Assembly (NCBI RefSeq): GCF_009184635.1
Contig: NZ_WELI01000010.1
Coordinates: forward strand, 1-64,000
Length of the DNA stretch: 64,000 bases
Origin: Rudanella paleaurantiibacter
Lineage (GTDB): Bacteria; Bacteroidota; Bacteroidia; Cytophagales; Spirosomataceae
Direction: 5' to 3'
Shown in pieces: positions 55,501 to 63,879 of the stretch (the first letter of the stretch is position 1; every line of letters begins with the position of its first letter). The notes beneath the pieces are model-generated. The model ran no database searches. It was not told the origin of the DNA and saw only the letters and a list, made by a program, of their open reading frames with translations. The translations under genes were made by a program, and so were the position numbers.

Positions 55501-55993
55501 GACCAAAATGGGTGAATCCGGGCAGTTCCGCGTGCCCAATACGCGGTTTGTGCGTCGGTGGAGCACGGTAGCGCCTTCGCCCGAATTGAGCCGTAAACTC
55601 CGCGACGAAGGGCTGGGTTATCTGGTCCGTGACAATGCCAAACTGGCCGCTCAACCAATCTACAGCACCGTAGCGGGCTCGGTTCCCGTGGCCGAGTTAC
55701 CTGTTATTGAACTGGCTGGTGGGCGTCGGCACAGTGTGGTCCGGTTCGACCTGGAGGTGCTGACCAAAGGCAATGTGAATCTGGACCTGAGCACAACGGC
55801 TGGCCTGACCGCCTGGGTGGGCAACCGTCCCCTCAAACTGACCGACCGGGGCACCCTGCTCGAACTACCCGCGGGTATGCATACCGTGACCCTTGCCATC
55901 GACCGGAATCTGCAAAAGGAGGGCATGTTCAATGTGCAGCTCGGCGAGGCCGACAAAGCGCCCGCCCAAACCCGATTAGTAATGGGACGTTGA
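52514..55993 (+). CDS. PVC-type heme-binding dehydrogenase with HEAT repeats
   Basis: 1,159 residues, exported. Order: signal peptide, a six-bladed beta-propeller dehydrogenase domain (about 40-390; DADGRLWVVSSTAYPHL and VGPDGAIYVADWYNP mark blades), HEAT-like helical repeats (about 400-860), then a cytochrome c-like domain with the heme motif CQSCH (about 880) and the distal-Met region. A carbohydrate-binding-like end follows. Such proteins likely oxidise sugars or alcohols at the cell surface and pass electrons to heme c. ATG 52514 is chosen; GTG 52511 is in frame. The stop (55991) lies in inverted repeat G. Confidence 0.88.
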   Translation: MKTSWFPKPLSTLLSVPVFLILTATVHQENLTDIPKPDIKRELESFKIADGFEVTLFAADPLVAKPIQMNWDADGRLWVVSSTAYPHLKTGEEANDKIFVLEDTDGDGKADKSTIFAEGLLTPTGILPGDGGVYVANSTEILHFADTDGDGKADQRRRIVNGFGTADTHHLIHTFRWGPEGLLYFNQSIYIYSHVETPSGIKRLEGGGVWQMNPKKRELDVYAKGLVNPWGLQFDKWGQSFLTDGAGGEGINYAFPGATFVTAPGAARILRGLNPGQPKHSGLEVVSGRHMPDSWQGTLVTNDFRANRINRFKLEEQGSGYASRQLDDLLWTDNVAFRPVDISVGPDGAIYVADWYNPIIQHGEVDFHDPRRDQEHGRIWRIVAKNRPLVKKPPLSKASVSELLDMLKLPEDWTRLQAKQVLKARGAAELIPALRQWVDGLDKNHPDHEHHLLEALWTYQTLEVANEPLLLRLLNAQNHRARAAALRALQVWPGKVANVPALLTKAVADPHPQVRLEAVIALRQIKTPEAVRTALAALDKPMDEFLDFALWQTVREGETYWAPRLKTDADFFGSPQKTVFALKSVSSPEAVAQLARMYGQNQVPAEYQKDVLASLAKFGKPADLSVVFDKALQQTADSKTVAAQLGALEEAARRGEKPSGNNARLTGLMNSDDEAVAASAVRLLGLWKMEDQTTTLTALARKDDKTLRKAALSSLAAMNSDVARQALADMTGAKNPVELRLAAAAQLAVANPAEAAPIAGNLLRTLPADTDVTDLFRAFLVHKQGARMLAEELTARKVPAALATVGRQAMQRHVPWNRRGDETVAQLIKAIEASGGVLPAEKMPQELSASDIAAMAKVVKETADPVKGEMVYRRAGLACQSCHAIGGAGGRIGPDLSSLGTSSPAETIIRSILYPSQSIKEGYELQRVAKKDGSELMGYLVSNGTSDIVLRDVTGAEVSVPKSQINVIEKVPGSLMPAGLTATLDKEEFMNLVSFLTKMGESGQFRVPNTRFVRRWSTVAPSPELSRKLRDEGLGYLVRDNAKLAAQPIYSTVAGSVPVAELPVIELAGGRRHSVVRFDLEVLTKGNVNLDLSTTAGLTAWVGNRPLKLTDRGTLLELPAGMHTVTLAIDRNLQKEGMFNVQLGEADKAPAQTRLVMGR

Positions 55994-55994
55994 T

Positions 55995-56100
55995 GAGTGA
56001 ATGTACAATAGACGTATAATGGATAATGTACAATGCAAAATAGGGAGTAGGTTATTAACTTGACTGTCAAACTATTAATTGTTCATTGTTCATTGTATTC
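55995..56100. repeat. Intergenic heptad inverted repeat G (after the heme dehydrogenase gene)
   Basis: Units GTACAAT, GTATAAT, GGATAAT, GTACAAT, GCAAAAT run from about 56001 to 56041. The right arm (56078-56099), read as its complement, gives GAATACAAT, GAACAAT, GAACAAT. Pairing is imperfect. The arm begins right after the stop codon TGA (55991-55993), and two further TGA/GTGA lie within 10 bases. Confidence 0.7.
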
Positions 56101-56119
56101 TAACTCGGTACTTATCTGC

Positions 56120-56181
56120 TTTCAAAACGGCAACGCCCCCGGTAACCAATTTGGTCTGCCGGGGGCGTTGCCGTTTTGAAA
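56120..56181. terminator. Bidirectional terminator with 23-bp perfect stem
   Basis: 56120-56142 and 56159-56181 are exact complements (TTTCAAAACGGCAACGCCCC at the left), with a small inner stem ACC/GGT. It separates the convergent heme dehydrogenase (plus) and DUF5916 (minus) genes. Confidence 0.92.
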
Positions 56182-56193
56182 GAGATGTGGTAT

Positions 56194-58365
56194 TTACACA
56201 TTCCACCAGTAGGTCAGCTTGAATACGAGCGCCCGGTTTTTGACCCGAAAATTTTCGGGCAGGTAATTGTCGGTGTACACGATGAACAAGTCAGACGCGG
56301 GCTTGTACCGCCATTGCACGCGGGTGTTGAGGTTTACGTTCTTGGCTTGCTCATTATACTGCATAAAGGCTGTGACAAAAAGCGTGTTGGTCATCGTCAG
56401 ATCAAGCCGGGGACCTACCAGCCAGAACGTCGTCAGGCCAGATAGGTTGGGCAGATCAATGCGGTTGTAGCTGGAAGTGAGGGCGAGGCTGGCGTAAGGC
56501 TGAATCCGGTAGGCCATGTCGGTGGTAATGTTCAGGCGGGTGCCGCCATCGTAAAAGCCGCCGTACCGGGTCGAAAAGCCGTAGGTGAACATGCTTTGTG
56601 GCCGTGACACAAACTCGGTTCCCCAGGCCCGCCAGTAGTGAAGCGTACCGGTGCCTAACCGGGCTTTGCCGCTGTTGGTGGGGTCGAGGTCGGCCAGGAG
56701 TCGTACAAAATTGGAGGCTACCCAGCCTGCAAAGGTGCTTTTGTTTCGGAATTGCAGACCGTATAAAATGTAGTGCTCGTTGTCGAGTTGCCGATCCAGC
56801 TTCGTGTTCATAAACACGGTGGTGTTGAGCTGAGGGCCGTGGCTCAGAATGCTGCCACCTTTCGGAAAAAAGAGATAGCCAATCTGGGCGTTGAACTTCT
56901 GGTAGCCGCGCCGAGGTACGTATCCCACCTCAGGGTTGTAGTTGGTACCAACGTACTCGTACTGACCGTTGATGAGCCATTTGCGGTTATTGTACTGGAG
57001 GTTGCCCGCCATAACGCCATTGTCGGGTTGGCTGTTGGGCGAAAACGATTTCAGGTACAGGGCCTTACCCGTCCAGAGATTATTAGCCGATGCCAGGTTG
57101 TATTCGAGCCCCAGATTGCGGTTGTATTGCGAATAGCTGGGGAAGTTCTCCCGAGGCTCGTAGTTCATCGACTGCTTATTAATCATCAGTAGCCCCACAT
57201 TTGAGCGGGCGGCTACACGCCGTTGCAGAGCCGCTACCGTGAAGTTCTGCCGGGGCAGGTTTACATCGTCGACTTCGCCCGTTTGCATGTGCATGACCCC
57301 AATTCGCCAGTCCTTGTTCAGCTTGCCACTCAGGCGGGCGCCGTACCGGATGGGAACGCCCAACCCGATCCGACGGCTGAAAAACGGCCGGATATTGGTA
57401 TAGCCGAAGTTGGCAAACAGATCACCGTTTTCGAGAAAAAATTGCCGCCGTTCGGGGAAAAACAGTTCGAATCGGTCGAGGTTGGTCACTTGCCGGTCTA
57501 CCTCCACCTGCGAAAAGTCGGGGTTCACCGTCAGGTCCAGATTGAGCGACGAGGTCAGAGCCACTTTGGCGTCGCCCCCAATGGTAGCTTCTGGGGCCGG
57601 CCGACCAGTTTTTGAAAAATCGCGGGCAGTAGAGCCCAGCACGTACGGAATCACCGAAATGTTCGGCCCGGCCTGCGGAGGTGCCTGGTCCCACACGAGG
57701 GTGCCTGTGTAAGCGAGTGATGCCGTCGGAAACTGCCGGGGAATAGGTGTCCACGACGATTTTTCGGTGCTTGTCAGGTCTTGCCGGCTAAAGTTGACAC
57801 CCCATCGGGTAACGCCTTTTTTGTACCGGATGGTCTTGAACGGGATCGCTACTTCGAACACGTACCGGTCGGGGTAGTTGCGTACCACCGAGTACCACTT
57901 GTTGTCCCAGCTGGTATTGATTTTGGCCCCTTCAAACATGAGGCCGTCCCATTGTGCCCCTACGGCGTTGGCCCCGAAACTAAACCCATTAGTCTGGTCA
58001 TCGAACGTATCCAGAAACAGGAGAAAATTGTCATTTTTACCAAAATTCCAGTCCCGTCGGAGCGATTCGACTACGTAGGGCTGATTTTCGGGGTGGTAGC
58101 AAATGGCCACCATGTACAGGTTATTGTCGTCGTAAGCCATCCGAACATCGGTGCGGATTCGGGCCCGGCTGGTGTCCATCGGGAGCACCATGTAAAAGTC
58201 CGTAGCAAGCTGTGCACTCTGCCAGGCAGCTTCGTCGGCGGCTCCGTCGATCCGAATCGGCGAGGTGGCTCTGGAAATATGGTACTGAAAAGCGTCGTTC
58301 TTTTTTTGACCCCAGGCCGGTAACGATAGCCAGCCCAGGCACACTAGTAGCAGTAAACGATTCAC
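56194..58365 (-). CDS. DUF5916 outer-membrane protein with a CBM9-like domain
   Basis: 723 residues. The start codon is GTG (58363-58365), followed by a signal peptide (LLLLVCLGWLSLPAWGQ). The N-terminal 200 residues follow the family-9 carbohydrate-binding pattern: RIDGAADEAAWQSA, then TDVRMAYDDNNLYMVAICY described as RMAYDDNNLYMVA, and FEVAIPFKTIRY. The rest is a predicted beta-barrel (DUF5916; PDFSQVEVDRQVTNL and the LFFPERRQFFLENG segment), with alternating aromatic strands. Commonly annotated as carbohydrate-binding; function is unknown. It is convergent with the heme dehydrogenase gene. Confidence 0.85.
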   Translation of the reverse strand: MNRLLLLVCLGWLSLPAWGQKKNDAFQYHISRATSPIRIDGAADEAAWQSAQLATDFYMVLPMDTSRARIRTDVRMAYDDNNLYMVAICYHPENQPYVVESLRRDWNFGKNDNFLLFLDTFDDQTNGFSFGANAVGAQWDGLMFEGAKINTSWDNKWYSVVRNYPDRYVFEVAIPFKTIRYKKGVTRWGVNFSRQDLTSTEKSSWTPIPRQFPTASLAYTGTLVWDQAPPQAGPNISVIPYVLGSTARDFSKTGRPAPEATIGGDAKVALTSSLNLDLTVNPDFSQVEVDRQVTNLDRFELFFPERRQFFLENGDLFANFGYTNIRPFFSRRIGLGVPIRYGARLSGKLNKDWRIGVMHMQTGEVDDVNLPRQNFTVAALQRRVAARSNVGLLMINKQSMNYEPRENFPSYSQYNRNLGLEYNLASANNLWTGKALYLKSFSPNSQPDNGVMAGNLQYNNRKWLINGQYEYVGTNYNPEVGYVPRRGYQKFNAQIGYLFFPKGGSILSHGPQLNTTVFMNTKLDRQLDNEHYILYGLQFRNKSTFAGWVASNFVRLLADLDPTNSGKARLGTGTLHYWRAWGTEFVSRPQSMFTYGFSTRYGGFYDGGTRLNITTDMAYRIQPYASLALTSSYNRIDLPNLSGLTTFWLVGPRLDLTMTNTLFVTAFMQYNEQAKNVNLNTRVQWRYKPASDLFIVYTDNYLPENFRVKNRALVFKLTYWWNV

Positions 58366-58468
58366 GAAATAGTCTGTAAGTGGTTTTGTAAGTGGGTAAG
58401 CCGGTTGCGTTCAGCACGCATTTGGCCGCTACAAAGGTCGTCGCTAAATCCCTATAGACAAAAACAAA

Positions 58469-58499
58469 AGGTAACCTCATCATACTGATAAGGTCACCT
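58469..58499 (-). terminator. Weak terminator downstream of the VOC gene
   Basis: 58469-58481 pairs with 58487-58499 with two mismatches. On the minus strand it is followed by TTTTGTTTTTG. It probably ends the helicase/VOC transcript. Confidence 0.6.
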
Positions 58500-58553
58500 G
58501 TGAAGAAGCTAAAAAAAGTGAATGGCCCGGTACGGGCTGGTAGGAGAGTCTGT

Positions 58554-58904
58554 TTACAGAGCTTGCCCAAACGTAAGCAGGTTACTGTCGGGATCGAGTA
58601 CCGAAAACTCTTTTTGATGCCACGGCTTTACGGCCAATGCACCGTTAGGATGAATCGGGGTTCCGTTTTGCACCAGCGACTGATAAACCGCATCGATATG
58701 GCTCGTGCGGATGTAAACCTGCCCATAGTTCTGATGCGGGTCAAGGTCGGGGAAATGGAAAAAGTGAATTTCCACCTCATCCCGGTACAGTATCAGGTAA
58801 TCCGGGTAGTTACCACCCACCGTAAAGCCCAATTGATTTACGTAAAACGCCTGCGTGACCTGCTTGTCGCGCATGGGCAATTTAGGGTGAATGGCGCTGA
58901 ACAT
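58554..58904 (-). CDS. VOC (glyoxalase/bleomycin-resistance fold) protein
   Basis: 116 residues. The fold has two beta-alpha-beta-beta-beta modules: the first with AFYVNQLGFTVGGNYPDYLIL, the second with YIRTSHIDAVYQSLVQNG and a final FSVLDPDSNLLTFG. This pattern (F-Y-x-x-x-L-G-F, D-P-D-x-N-x-x-x-F) is that of bleomycin-binding-type dioxygenase-fold proteins, often antibiotic-binding. The metal-ligand positions cannot be assigned confidently. It starts 6 bases after the helicase stop, so it is probably co-transcribed with it. Confidence 0.85.
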   Translation of the reverse strand: MFSAIHPKLPMRDKQVTQAFYVNQLGFTVGGNYPDYLILYRDEVEIHFFHFPDLDPHQNYGQVYIRTSHIDAVYQSLVQNGTPIHPNGALAVKPWHQKEFSVLDPDSNLLTFGQAL

Positions 58905-58910
58905 GGTTCG

Positions 58911-60437
58911 TTATGCTTCAATGGAGGGTTGTACGGGTGCGCCTTCGCCCTGCGTACTGGGCTTACGACCCCGGTTGCGGTTGCGCCGACGCGGCTTTTT
59001 GGCCTCTCCCTCGGTTGTTCCAACGGCTGGGTTAGCTACGACTTCGCCCTCAACAGCTCCGCTTGCCTGAGCGGCAACGGTACCTTCTGGGCGGGGTGTG
59101 CCGGGTTTGCCATCGCGACCACCGCGTTTGCGATTGCGGTTTTTGGGGCGGGGGGTATCGGCATTCGCCTGTGCTTCGGGGCGGGGGGCTTCGGAGCGGG
59201 GCGATTCGTTACGTTCAGGTCGGCGGTCGTTTCGTTTGCCAGACTTGGGTCGGTCGTTGCGGCCGCGCTCACCGGGTCGTTCACCACCGTTTTCCGAGGG
59301 GGCGGGGCCGAGGCCCAGTTCTTCGGTGATGGCTCGTTTTTCAAGCTTTTTGTCGAGAAGCCGCTCGATTTTCCGCACCCGCTGCATATCCATCTCATTG
59401 ACGAACGTGATGGCAGTGCCGGTATTTTCGGCGCGGGCGGTGCGGCCAATCCGGTGTACGTAGTCTTCGGCATCGCGTGGTACATCGTAGTTCACCACGT
59501 GGCTCAGACTGTCAATATCGATACCGCGTGAAAGTACATCGGTAGCGACCAGAATCGGGAATTGCTTGTTTTTGAAGCCCCGCAGCACTTTTTCGCGTTC
59601 GTCCTGCTCAATATCCGACGAGATACCGTGGGCTTCGTAGCCCAGTTTCGTCAGGGCGCGCACAATGGGGTTCACCTCCGACTTACGCGAGGTAAACAGT
59701 ACCATGCTTTGGGCGTTGGCTTGCTGAATGAGGTGCATCAGCAGGGGGAGTTTCTGGTGGTCTTTAGCCAGATAGAACTGCTGGTCAATTTTCTCGGCTG
59801 GTTTCGAAACCGCCAGTGTAATCTCGTCGGGATTCGTCAGCAGCTTCTTCGCAAACTCCCGAATTTTGCCGGGCATGGTGGCCGAAAACATGAGCGTTTG
59901 CCGGTTTTTTGGCAATTCGCGCACAATTTTCAGAATATCGTCGGAAAAGCCCATGTCGAGCATTTTGTCGGCTTCGTCGAGTACCAGATAATTCAGCTGG
60001 TCGAACTTCACGTAGCCCAGCTGCATATGCGCCATCAAACGGCCCGGTGTAGCAATAATAATATCAGCACCAGTCGTAAGGGCATTGCGTTGCTGATCCC
60101 AGTTTTCACCTTTGCCACCGCCATAGAGCGCAATGCTCGTGGCCGACACAAAATAGGCAAACCCCTCGACCTGCTCGTCGATCTGTTTAGCCAGTTCACG
60201 GGTGGGGACCAGAATAAGCGTACTGGTGTGCTGATGCCCGGCATGCGAGATTTTGTCGAGCAGTGGAATGAGGTAAGCGGCTGTTTTGCCGGTACCGGTT
60301 TGTGCGCAGGCGATCAGGTCCTTGCCCTCGATGATCTTGGGAATGGCCATCTGCTGAATCGGGGTGGCCTGCTGATAATTCATGGCGTCGACGCCCGTCA
60401 GTACGTCGTCGTGGAGGTTAAAGTCGTGAAAGGTCAC
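58911..60437 (-). CDS. DEAD-box RNA helicase
   Basis: 508 residues. Unwinds RNA with ATP, in ribosome assembly or RNA decay. Motifs in order: Q motif (ATPIQQMAIP), I (AQTGTGKT), Ia (PTRELAKQ), Ib (TPGRL), II (VLDEADKML), III (SATMP), then the helicase C domain with IV (LFTSR), V (ATDVLSRGIDI) and VI (HRIGRTARA). The C-terminal 130 residues are low-complexity, rich in Arg, Gly, Pro, Asn and Lys, as in RhlE-like RNA-binding tails. The start is most likely GTG at 60437 (MTFHDFNLHDD); the upstream in-frame TTG (60470) was rejected. Confidence 0.92.
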   Translation of the reverse strand: MTFHDFNLHDDVLTGVDAMNYQQATPIQQMAIPKIIEGKDLIACAQTGTGKTAAYLIPLLDKISHAGHQHTSTLILVPTRELAKQIDEQVEGFAYFVSATSIALYGGGKGENWDQQRNALTTGADIIIATPGRLMAHMQLGYVKFDQLNYLVLDEADKMLDMGFSDDILKIVRELPKNRQTLMFSATMPGKIREFAKKLLTNPDEITLAVSKPAEKIDQQFYLAKDHQKLPLLMHLIQQANAQSMVLFTSRKSEVNPIVRALTKLGYEAHGISSDIEQDEREKVLRGFKNKQFPILVATDVLSRGIDIDSLSHVVNYDVPRDAEDYVHRIGRTARAENTGTAITFVNEMDMQRVRKIERLLDKKLEKRAITEELGLGPAPSENGGERPGERGRNDRPKSGKRNDRRPERNESPRSEAPRPEAQANADTPRPKNRNRKRGGRDGKPGTPRPEGTVAAQASGAVEGEVVANPAVGTTEGEAKKPRRRNRNRGRKPSTQGEGAPVQPSIEA

Positions 60438-60715
60438 GTGCAGAGAAATAAAATGTGAATGCAACTGCAACTGACCTTTGGTTCCCGGCCAGTTTACCGC
60501 TTAATTTTTCAAATATACAATTCCTTAACCGGAATATCCACATTATCGTTCGAGTGGCAGTCAGGCATCAGAAGGGGGTAATCTGTTTAACCATAAACTT
60601 TGTTTACCGTACATTCAATTTGTTTTGCTGCGCTACCCCTCAACCACCAATTTTCGCTTACTAACTCACCATCCGACGAGAAACCGTTTTTCTCGTTCTT
60701 ACTTACCTTTTCCCC

Positions 60716-63217
60716 ATGAAACACTTACTACCATTTTTGGGCTTGCTACTTAGCTCGGCTATGGCCTGGGCTCAACCCACGCAAACGCTGCGCGGTCGGG
60801 TTGTCGACCGGGAATCGAAGTACCCTTTGTTCGGCGCGACCGTTCAACTGCTTGATAAAGCCAATAAACCCACCACCGGCACTACGGTCGATACGCTTGG
60901 GCGGTTCCGGTTGCCCAATGTGCCGGTTGGTCGGCAAACAGTGCTCGTTACGCTCATCGGCTATAAAAATGCCCTGTTGAACAACATTGTCGTGGATGCT
61001 GGTCGCGAGACTATTCTGGATGTGGAGCTCGACGAAGCCATAAACGAACTCGCAACCGTGACCGTGAAAGCGCAACGCACGGGCGATGCTAAAAACGAGA
61101 TGGCCCTGGTGTCGGCCCGGCAGTTTACGGTTGATGAGGCCGACCGGTACGCGGGGAGCCGGGGCGAACCCGCCCGGATGGCGTCGAACTTTGCCGGGGT
61201 ACAGGGGGCCGACGACTCGCGCAACGACATCGTGATTCGGGGTAATTCGCCCAGCGGAGTACTCTGGCGGGTCGAGGGAATCAGTATTCCAAACCCCAAT
61301 CACTTTGCCATACCGGGTACGTCGGGCGGGCCGGTGAGCATTATTCGCAACAACACCCTCGCCAACTCCGACTTTTTTACGGGGGCTTTCCCGGCCGAAT
61401 TCGGTAACGGTATTGCCGGGGTATTCGACCTGAAACTACGTAATGGTAACAACGAGCGGCATCAGCGGTCGCTTCAGTTCGGTTTTCTCGGAACCGAAGC
61501 AATGGCGGAGGGGCCACTCTCGCGCAAGTCGGGCGCGTCGTACCTGGTTACGTACCGGTACGCCAACCTGTGGTTGTTCAACAAAATAGGCATCGATATT
61601 GGCACGCAGGCTGTCCCGACGTATCAGGATGCATCGTTTCGGTTTAGTTTTCCGCTCAAAGGGCGCGACGGTGCCCCCGGTGGGCGGCTTTCATTCTGGG
61701 GCTTTGGCGGTACCAGTACGGTTGATATTCTGGTCAGTGAGCAGTCGGTGTCGGATCGGAATATTTTCGGTCAGAACGACCGCGATCAGTACTACACCTC
61801 GCGCATGTTTGTGTCGGGTCTGACGTTTGAAAAGCCACTCAGCCGCCAAACGTTCCTCAAGGCGACGGTAGCTGCGTCGGGTACAGTGCAGGATGCCAAC
61901 CACAACTATCTTTTTTTGCGGAATGGCCCCGACGGTAAGCCTGCCGTGCAAAACGACCGCTTTGTGATTGATCGGATTGCCCCCATTCTCGATTACCGCT
62001 TTGCCGATACCAAGGCGTCGGTATCGCTTGCGTTGACCCATAAATTCAACGCCCGTAGCTCGCTCAAGGCGGGCCTGAACGCAGACACGTACTTTTTCAA
62101 CCTCTACGATAGCGTGCGGGTAGTGGTTACCCGGCCGGGTGTGGTGGCCGAATTACGGCCCTGGCAACCTCGCTGGGATACCCGTACAACGGCTCTGCTG
62201 CTGCAACCGTTTGTACAGTGGCGCACCAATCTGACCGAAAAACTGACCCTAAGTGCCGGGCTGACGAGTACCATTTTTACCCTGAACAAAAACAGTGTAT
62301 CGCCGGTGGAGCCCCGGGCTGGGCTGGTGTACGAGCTGCCTAACCGCCAGAAATTGAGCGTGGCCGTGGGCCTACATAGCCAGATGATGCCAACGTACGC
62401 GTATTTCTACCAGACGCCCGACCTTACGTCGTCGTTCTGGCCCACGCCCATGAGAGAGCTGAACCGCGAGATAGGGCTTACCAAAAGCTGGCATTACGTG
62501 GCTGCTTACGACCGTCTGTTGGGCCGCAACATGCGTCTGAAGCTGGAAGCCTACTACCAGCATTTGTTCAATGTGCCGGTGGAGGAAGGGCGCACTTCGT
62601 TTTCGATTCTGAACACCGGGGCGGGTTTTACACGTGTGTTTCCACAGAAACTCTACAACGGTGGCACCGGGCGCAACTACGGGGTTGAGCTGACGCTCGA
62701 AAAATTCTTCAGCAACAGTTATTACTTTCTTGTGACGGGGTCGCTGTTTGATGCCCGCTACCGGGGTTCCGACGGAGTGTTGCGGAATACTGATTTCAAC
62801 GGGCGCTACGCTTTCAACGCGCTGGTGGCCAAAGAGTTTACGTTTGAACGTGGGCAGGGCAAGCGGAATAGTCTGAATGTAGGGGCCAAATACACGGCTG
62901 TGGGTGGGCGTTGGTACGGCCCGGTCGATGAGGCCGCGTCGCAACTGGCGCAGGAGATTCTGTTCAAGGATGCGACCCGCAATACGCTTCAGTTTGCGCC
63001 GTATCGTCGGTTCGACATTAAGGTCGATTATAAAATGAACCGAATGAACGCCCGGGGTGGCCGCCTGACGCACACCATTGCCGTGGATCTGGTTAACATT
63101 CTGGGTATCGAGAATTTACTGTCGCTCAGCTACGCGCCCCAGCCCGATGGCTCGTTTATCAAGCAGGAGTATCAATTGGGCTTTCTGCCGGTGTTTTACT
63201 ACCGAATCGATTTTTAG
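60716..63217 (+). CDS. TonB-dependent receptor with N-terminal carboxypeptidase-regulatory-like domain
   Basis: 833 residues, exported (LLLSSAMAWAQ). An N-terminal beta-sandwich (about 23-115; LRGRVVDRESKYPLFGATV) precedes the plug, with NDIVIRGNSPSGVLWRVEGI (described: IVIRGNSPSGVLW), and then a large barrel of aromatic strands ending in YYRIDF. Such receptors import siderophores, sugars or other large ligands using TonB energy. The usual SusD partner is absent, and the following gene is a small lipoprotein 84 bases on. The substrate is unknown. Start ATG at 60716; a -7-like TAAACTTTG lies at about 60594. Confidence 0.9.
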   Translation: MKHLLPFLGLLLSSAMAWAQPTQTLRGRVVDRESKYPLFGATVQLLDKANKPTTGTTVDTLGRFRLPNVPVGRQTVLVTLIGYKNALLNNIVVDAGRETILDVELDEAINELATVTVKAQRTGDAKNEMALVSARQFTVDEADRYAGSRGEPARMASNFAGVQGADDSRNDIVIRGNSPSGVLWRVEGISIPNPNHFAIPGTSGGPVSIIRNNTLANSDFFTGAFPAEFGNGIAGVFDLKLRNGNNERHQRSLQFGFLGTEAMAEGPLSRKSGASYLVTYRYANLWLFNKIGIDIGTQAVPTYQDASFRFSFPLKGRDGAPGGRLSFWGFGGTSTVDILVSEQSVSDRNIFGQNDRDQYYTSRMFVSGLTFEKPLSRQTFLKATVAASGTVQDANHNYLFLRNGPDGKPAVQNDRFVIDRIAPILDYRFADTKASVSLALTHKFNARSSLKAGLNADTYFFNLYDSVRVVVTRPGVVAELRPWQPRWDTRTTALLLQPFVQWRTNLTEKLTLSAGLTSTIFTLNKNSVSPVEPRAGLVYELPNRQKLSVAVGLHSQMMPTYAYFYQTPDLTSSFWPTPMRELNREIGLTKSWHYVAAYDRLLGRNMRLKLEAYYQHLFNVPVEEGRTSFSILNTGAGFTRVFPQKLYNGGTGRNYGVELTLEKFFSNSYYFLVTGSLFDARYRGSDGVLRNTDFNGRYAFNALVAKEFTFERGQGKRNSLNVGAKYTAVGGRWYGPVDEAASQLAQEILFKDATRNTLQFAPYRRFDIKVDYKMNRMNARGGRLTHTIAVDLVNILGIENLLSLSYAPQPDGSFIKQEYQLGFLPVFYYRIDF

Positions 63218-63238
63218 GTTTTCTTTGAGCCCGATTCA

Positions 63239-63277
63239 CAGCCAGCGTCGACCCGCAACGCCCGTCGGCGCTGGCTG
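63239..63277. other. Hairpin between the TonB receptor and the lipoprotein
   Basis: CAGCCAGCGTCGAC (63239-63252) pairs with GTCGGCGCTGGCTG (63264-63277), one G-U. There is no T run, so it may be a weak terminator or an mRNA-stabilising stem between the two genes. Confidence 0.6.
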
Positions 63278-63301
63278 TCTGGTTTAGTCTTCGTTTGTGT
63301 T

Positions 63302-63835
63302 ATGAAAAAAAGCGTCCTTACTCTGAGCCTGATGGCCGTTCTGGCTGCCTGCGGCCGTTCCGAAACCGCCCAAACTGACAGTGCATCCACCACCCCGGCC
63401 GACTCGGTGACGGCAGCAGCCCCGGCCAAGCCCGAAAACTGCAAGTCGGTGGTTGAGCCGGCCAAACTGGGTAAAGCCGACGAATACCAGGAGTCGGGCA
63501 AAGACCTGAAAGTGACGTTGACGCTCAACCAGGCCGACAACACAACGCCGGGGCCCGATGGGTGTTACTTTAATAATTTGGTTGATGTGACAGCTACCCG
63601 TAAATCGGGGAAACCGGTTTTTCGACGCACCCTGATTAAAGAAGATTTGGGCTACTTCTCCGAGAGCGACGCCGTGATTGAAAAGGGAGTGCTGCAATCA
63701 GTGCAGTATAAACCGACCTTCAACAGCCAGAAGTATGTAAGCCTGACCATGCGCCTGCGCGACCCTGAAACCGCCCAAACCACCGATTTTACGGTGTATA
63801 TGAACTATAACGGCGAGATTTTACGGGTAAAATAG
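63302..63835 (+). CDS. Small exported lipoprotein
   Basis: 177 residues. The leader ends LMAVLAACGRS (lipobox), followed by a Ser/Thr/Pro/Ala-rich linker to about residue 40, then a compact domain with GPDGCYFNNLVDVTATRKSG (described: GCYFNNLVDVTATR), FRRTLIKEDLGYF and a strand-rich end (VSLTMRLRDPE, FTVYMNYNGEILRVK). This looks like a DUF4738-type Bacteroidota lipoprotein, but I am not certain of the family. It follows the TonB receptor on the same strand; the two may share regulation. Confidence 0.7.
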   Translation: MKKSVLTLSLMAVLAACGRSETAQTDSASTTPADSVTAAAPAKPENCKSVVEPAKLGKADEYQESGKDLKVTLTLNQADNTTPGPDGCYFNNLVDVTATRKSGKPVFRRTLIKEDLGYFSESDAVIEKGVLQSVQYKPTFNSQKYVSLTMRLRDPETAQTTDFTVYMNYNGEILRVK

Positions 63836-63876
63836 TGTGAAGGGTGGCACGCACTAAGCGTGCCACCCTTCACACT
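63834..63876. terminator. Bidirectional terminator with 19-bp perfect stem
   Basis: 63834-63852 and 63858-63876 are exact complements (AGTGTGAAGGGTGGCACGC at the left) around a 5-base loop. The arm begins at the lipoprotein's stop codon. It serves the plus-strand lipoprotein and the minus-strand gene entering from the right edge. Confidence 0.85.
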
Positions 63877-63879
63877 CCA

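Noticed and set aside
52514-55993. A polysaccharide utilisation locus around the SGNH and heme dehydrogenase genes
   Set aside because: No SusC/SusD pair, sulfatase or transcription regulator lies nearby; only the two-gene pair is supported.
58554-58904. Antibiotic-resistance call for the VOC protein
   Set aside because: The fold is shared by many enzymes and the sequence has no specific resistance signature.
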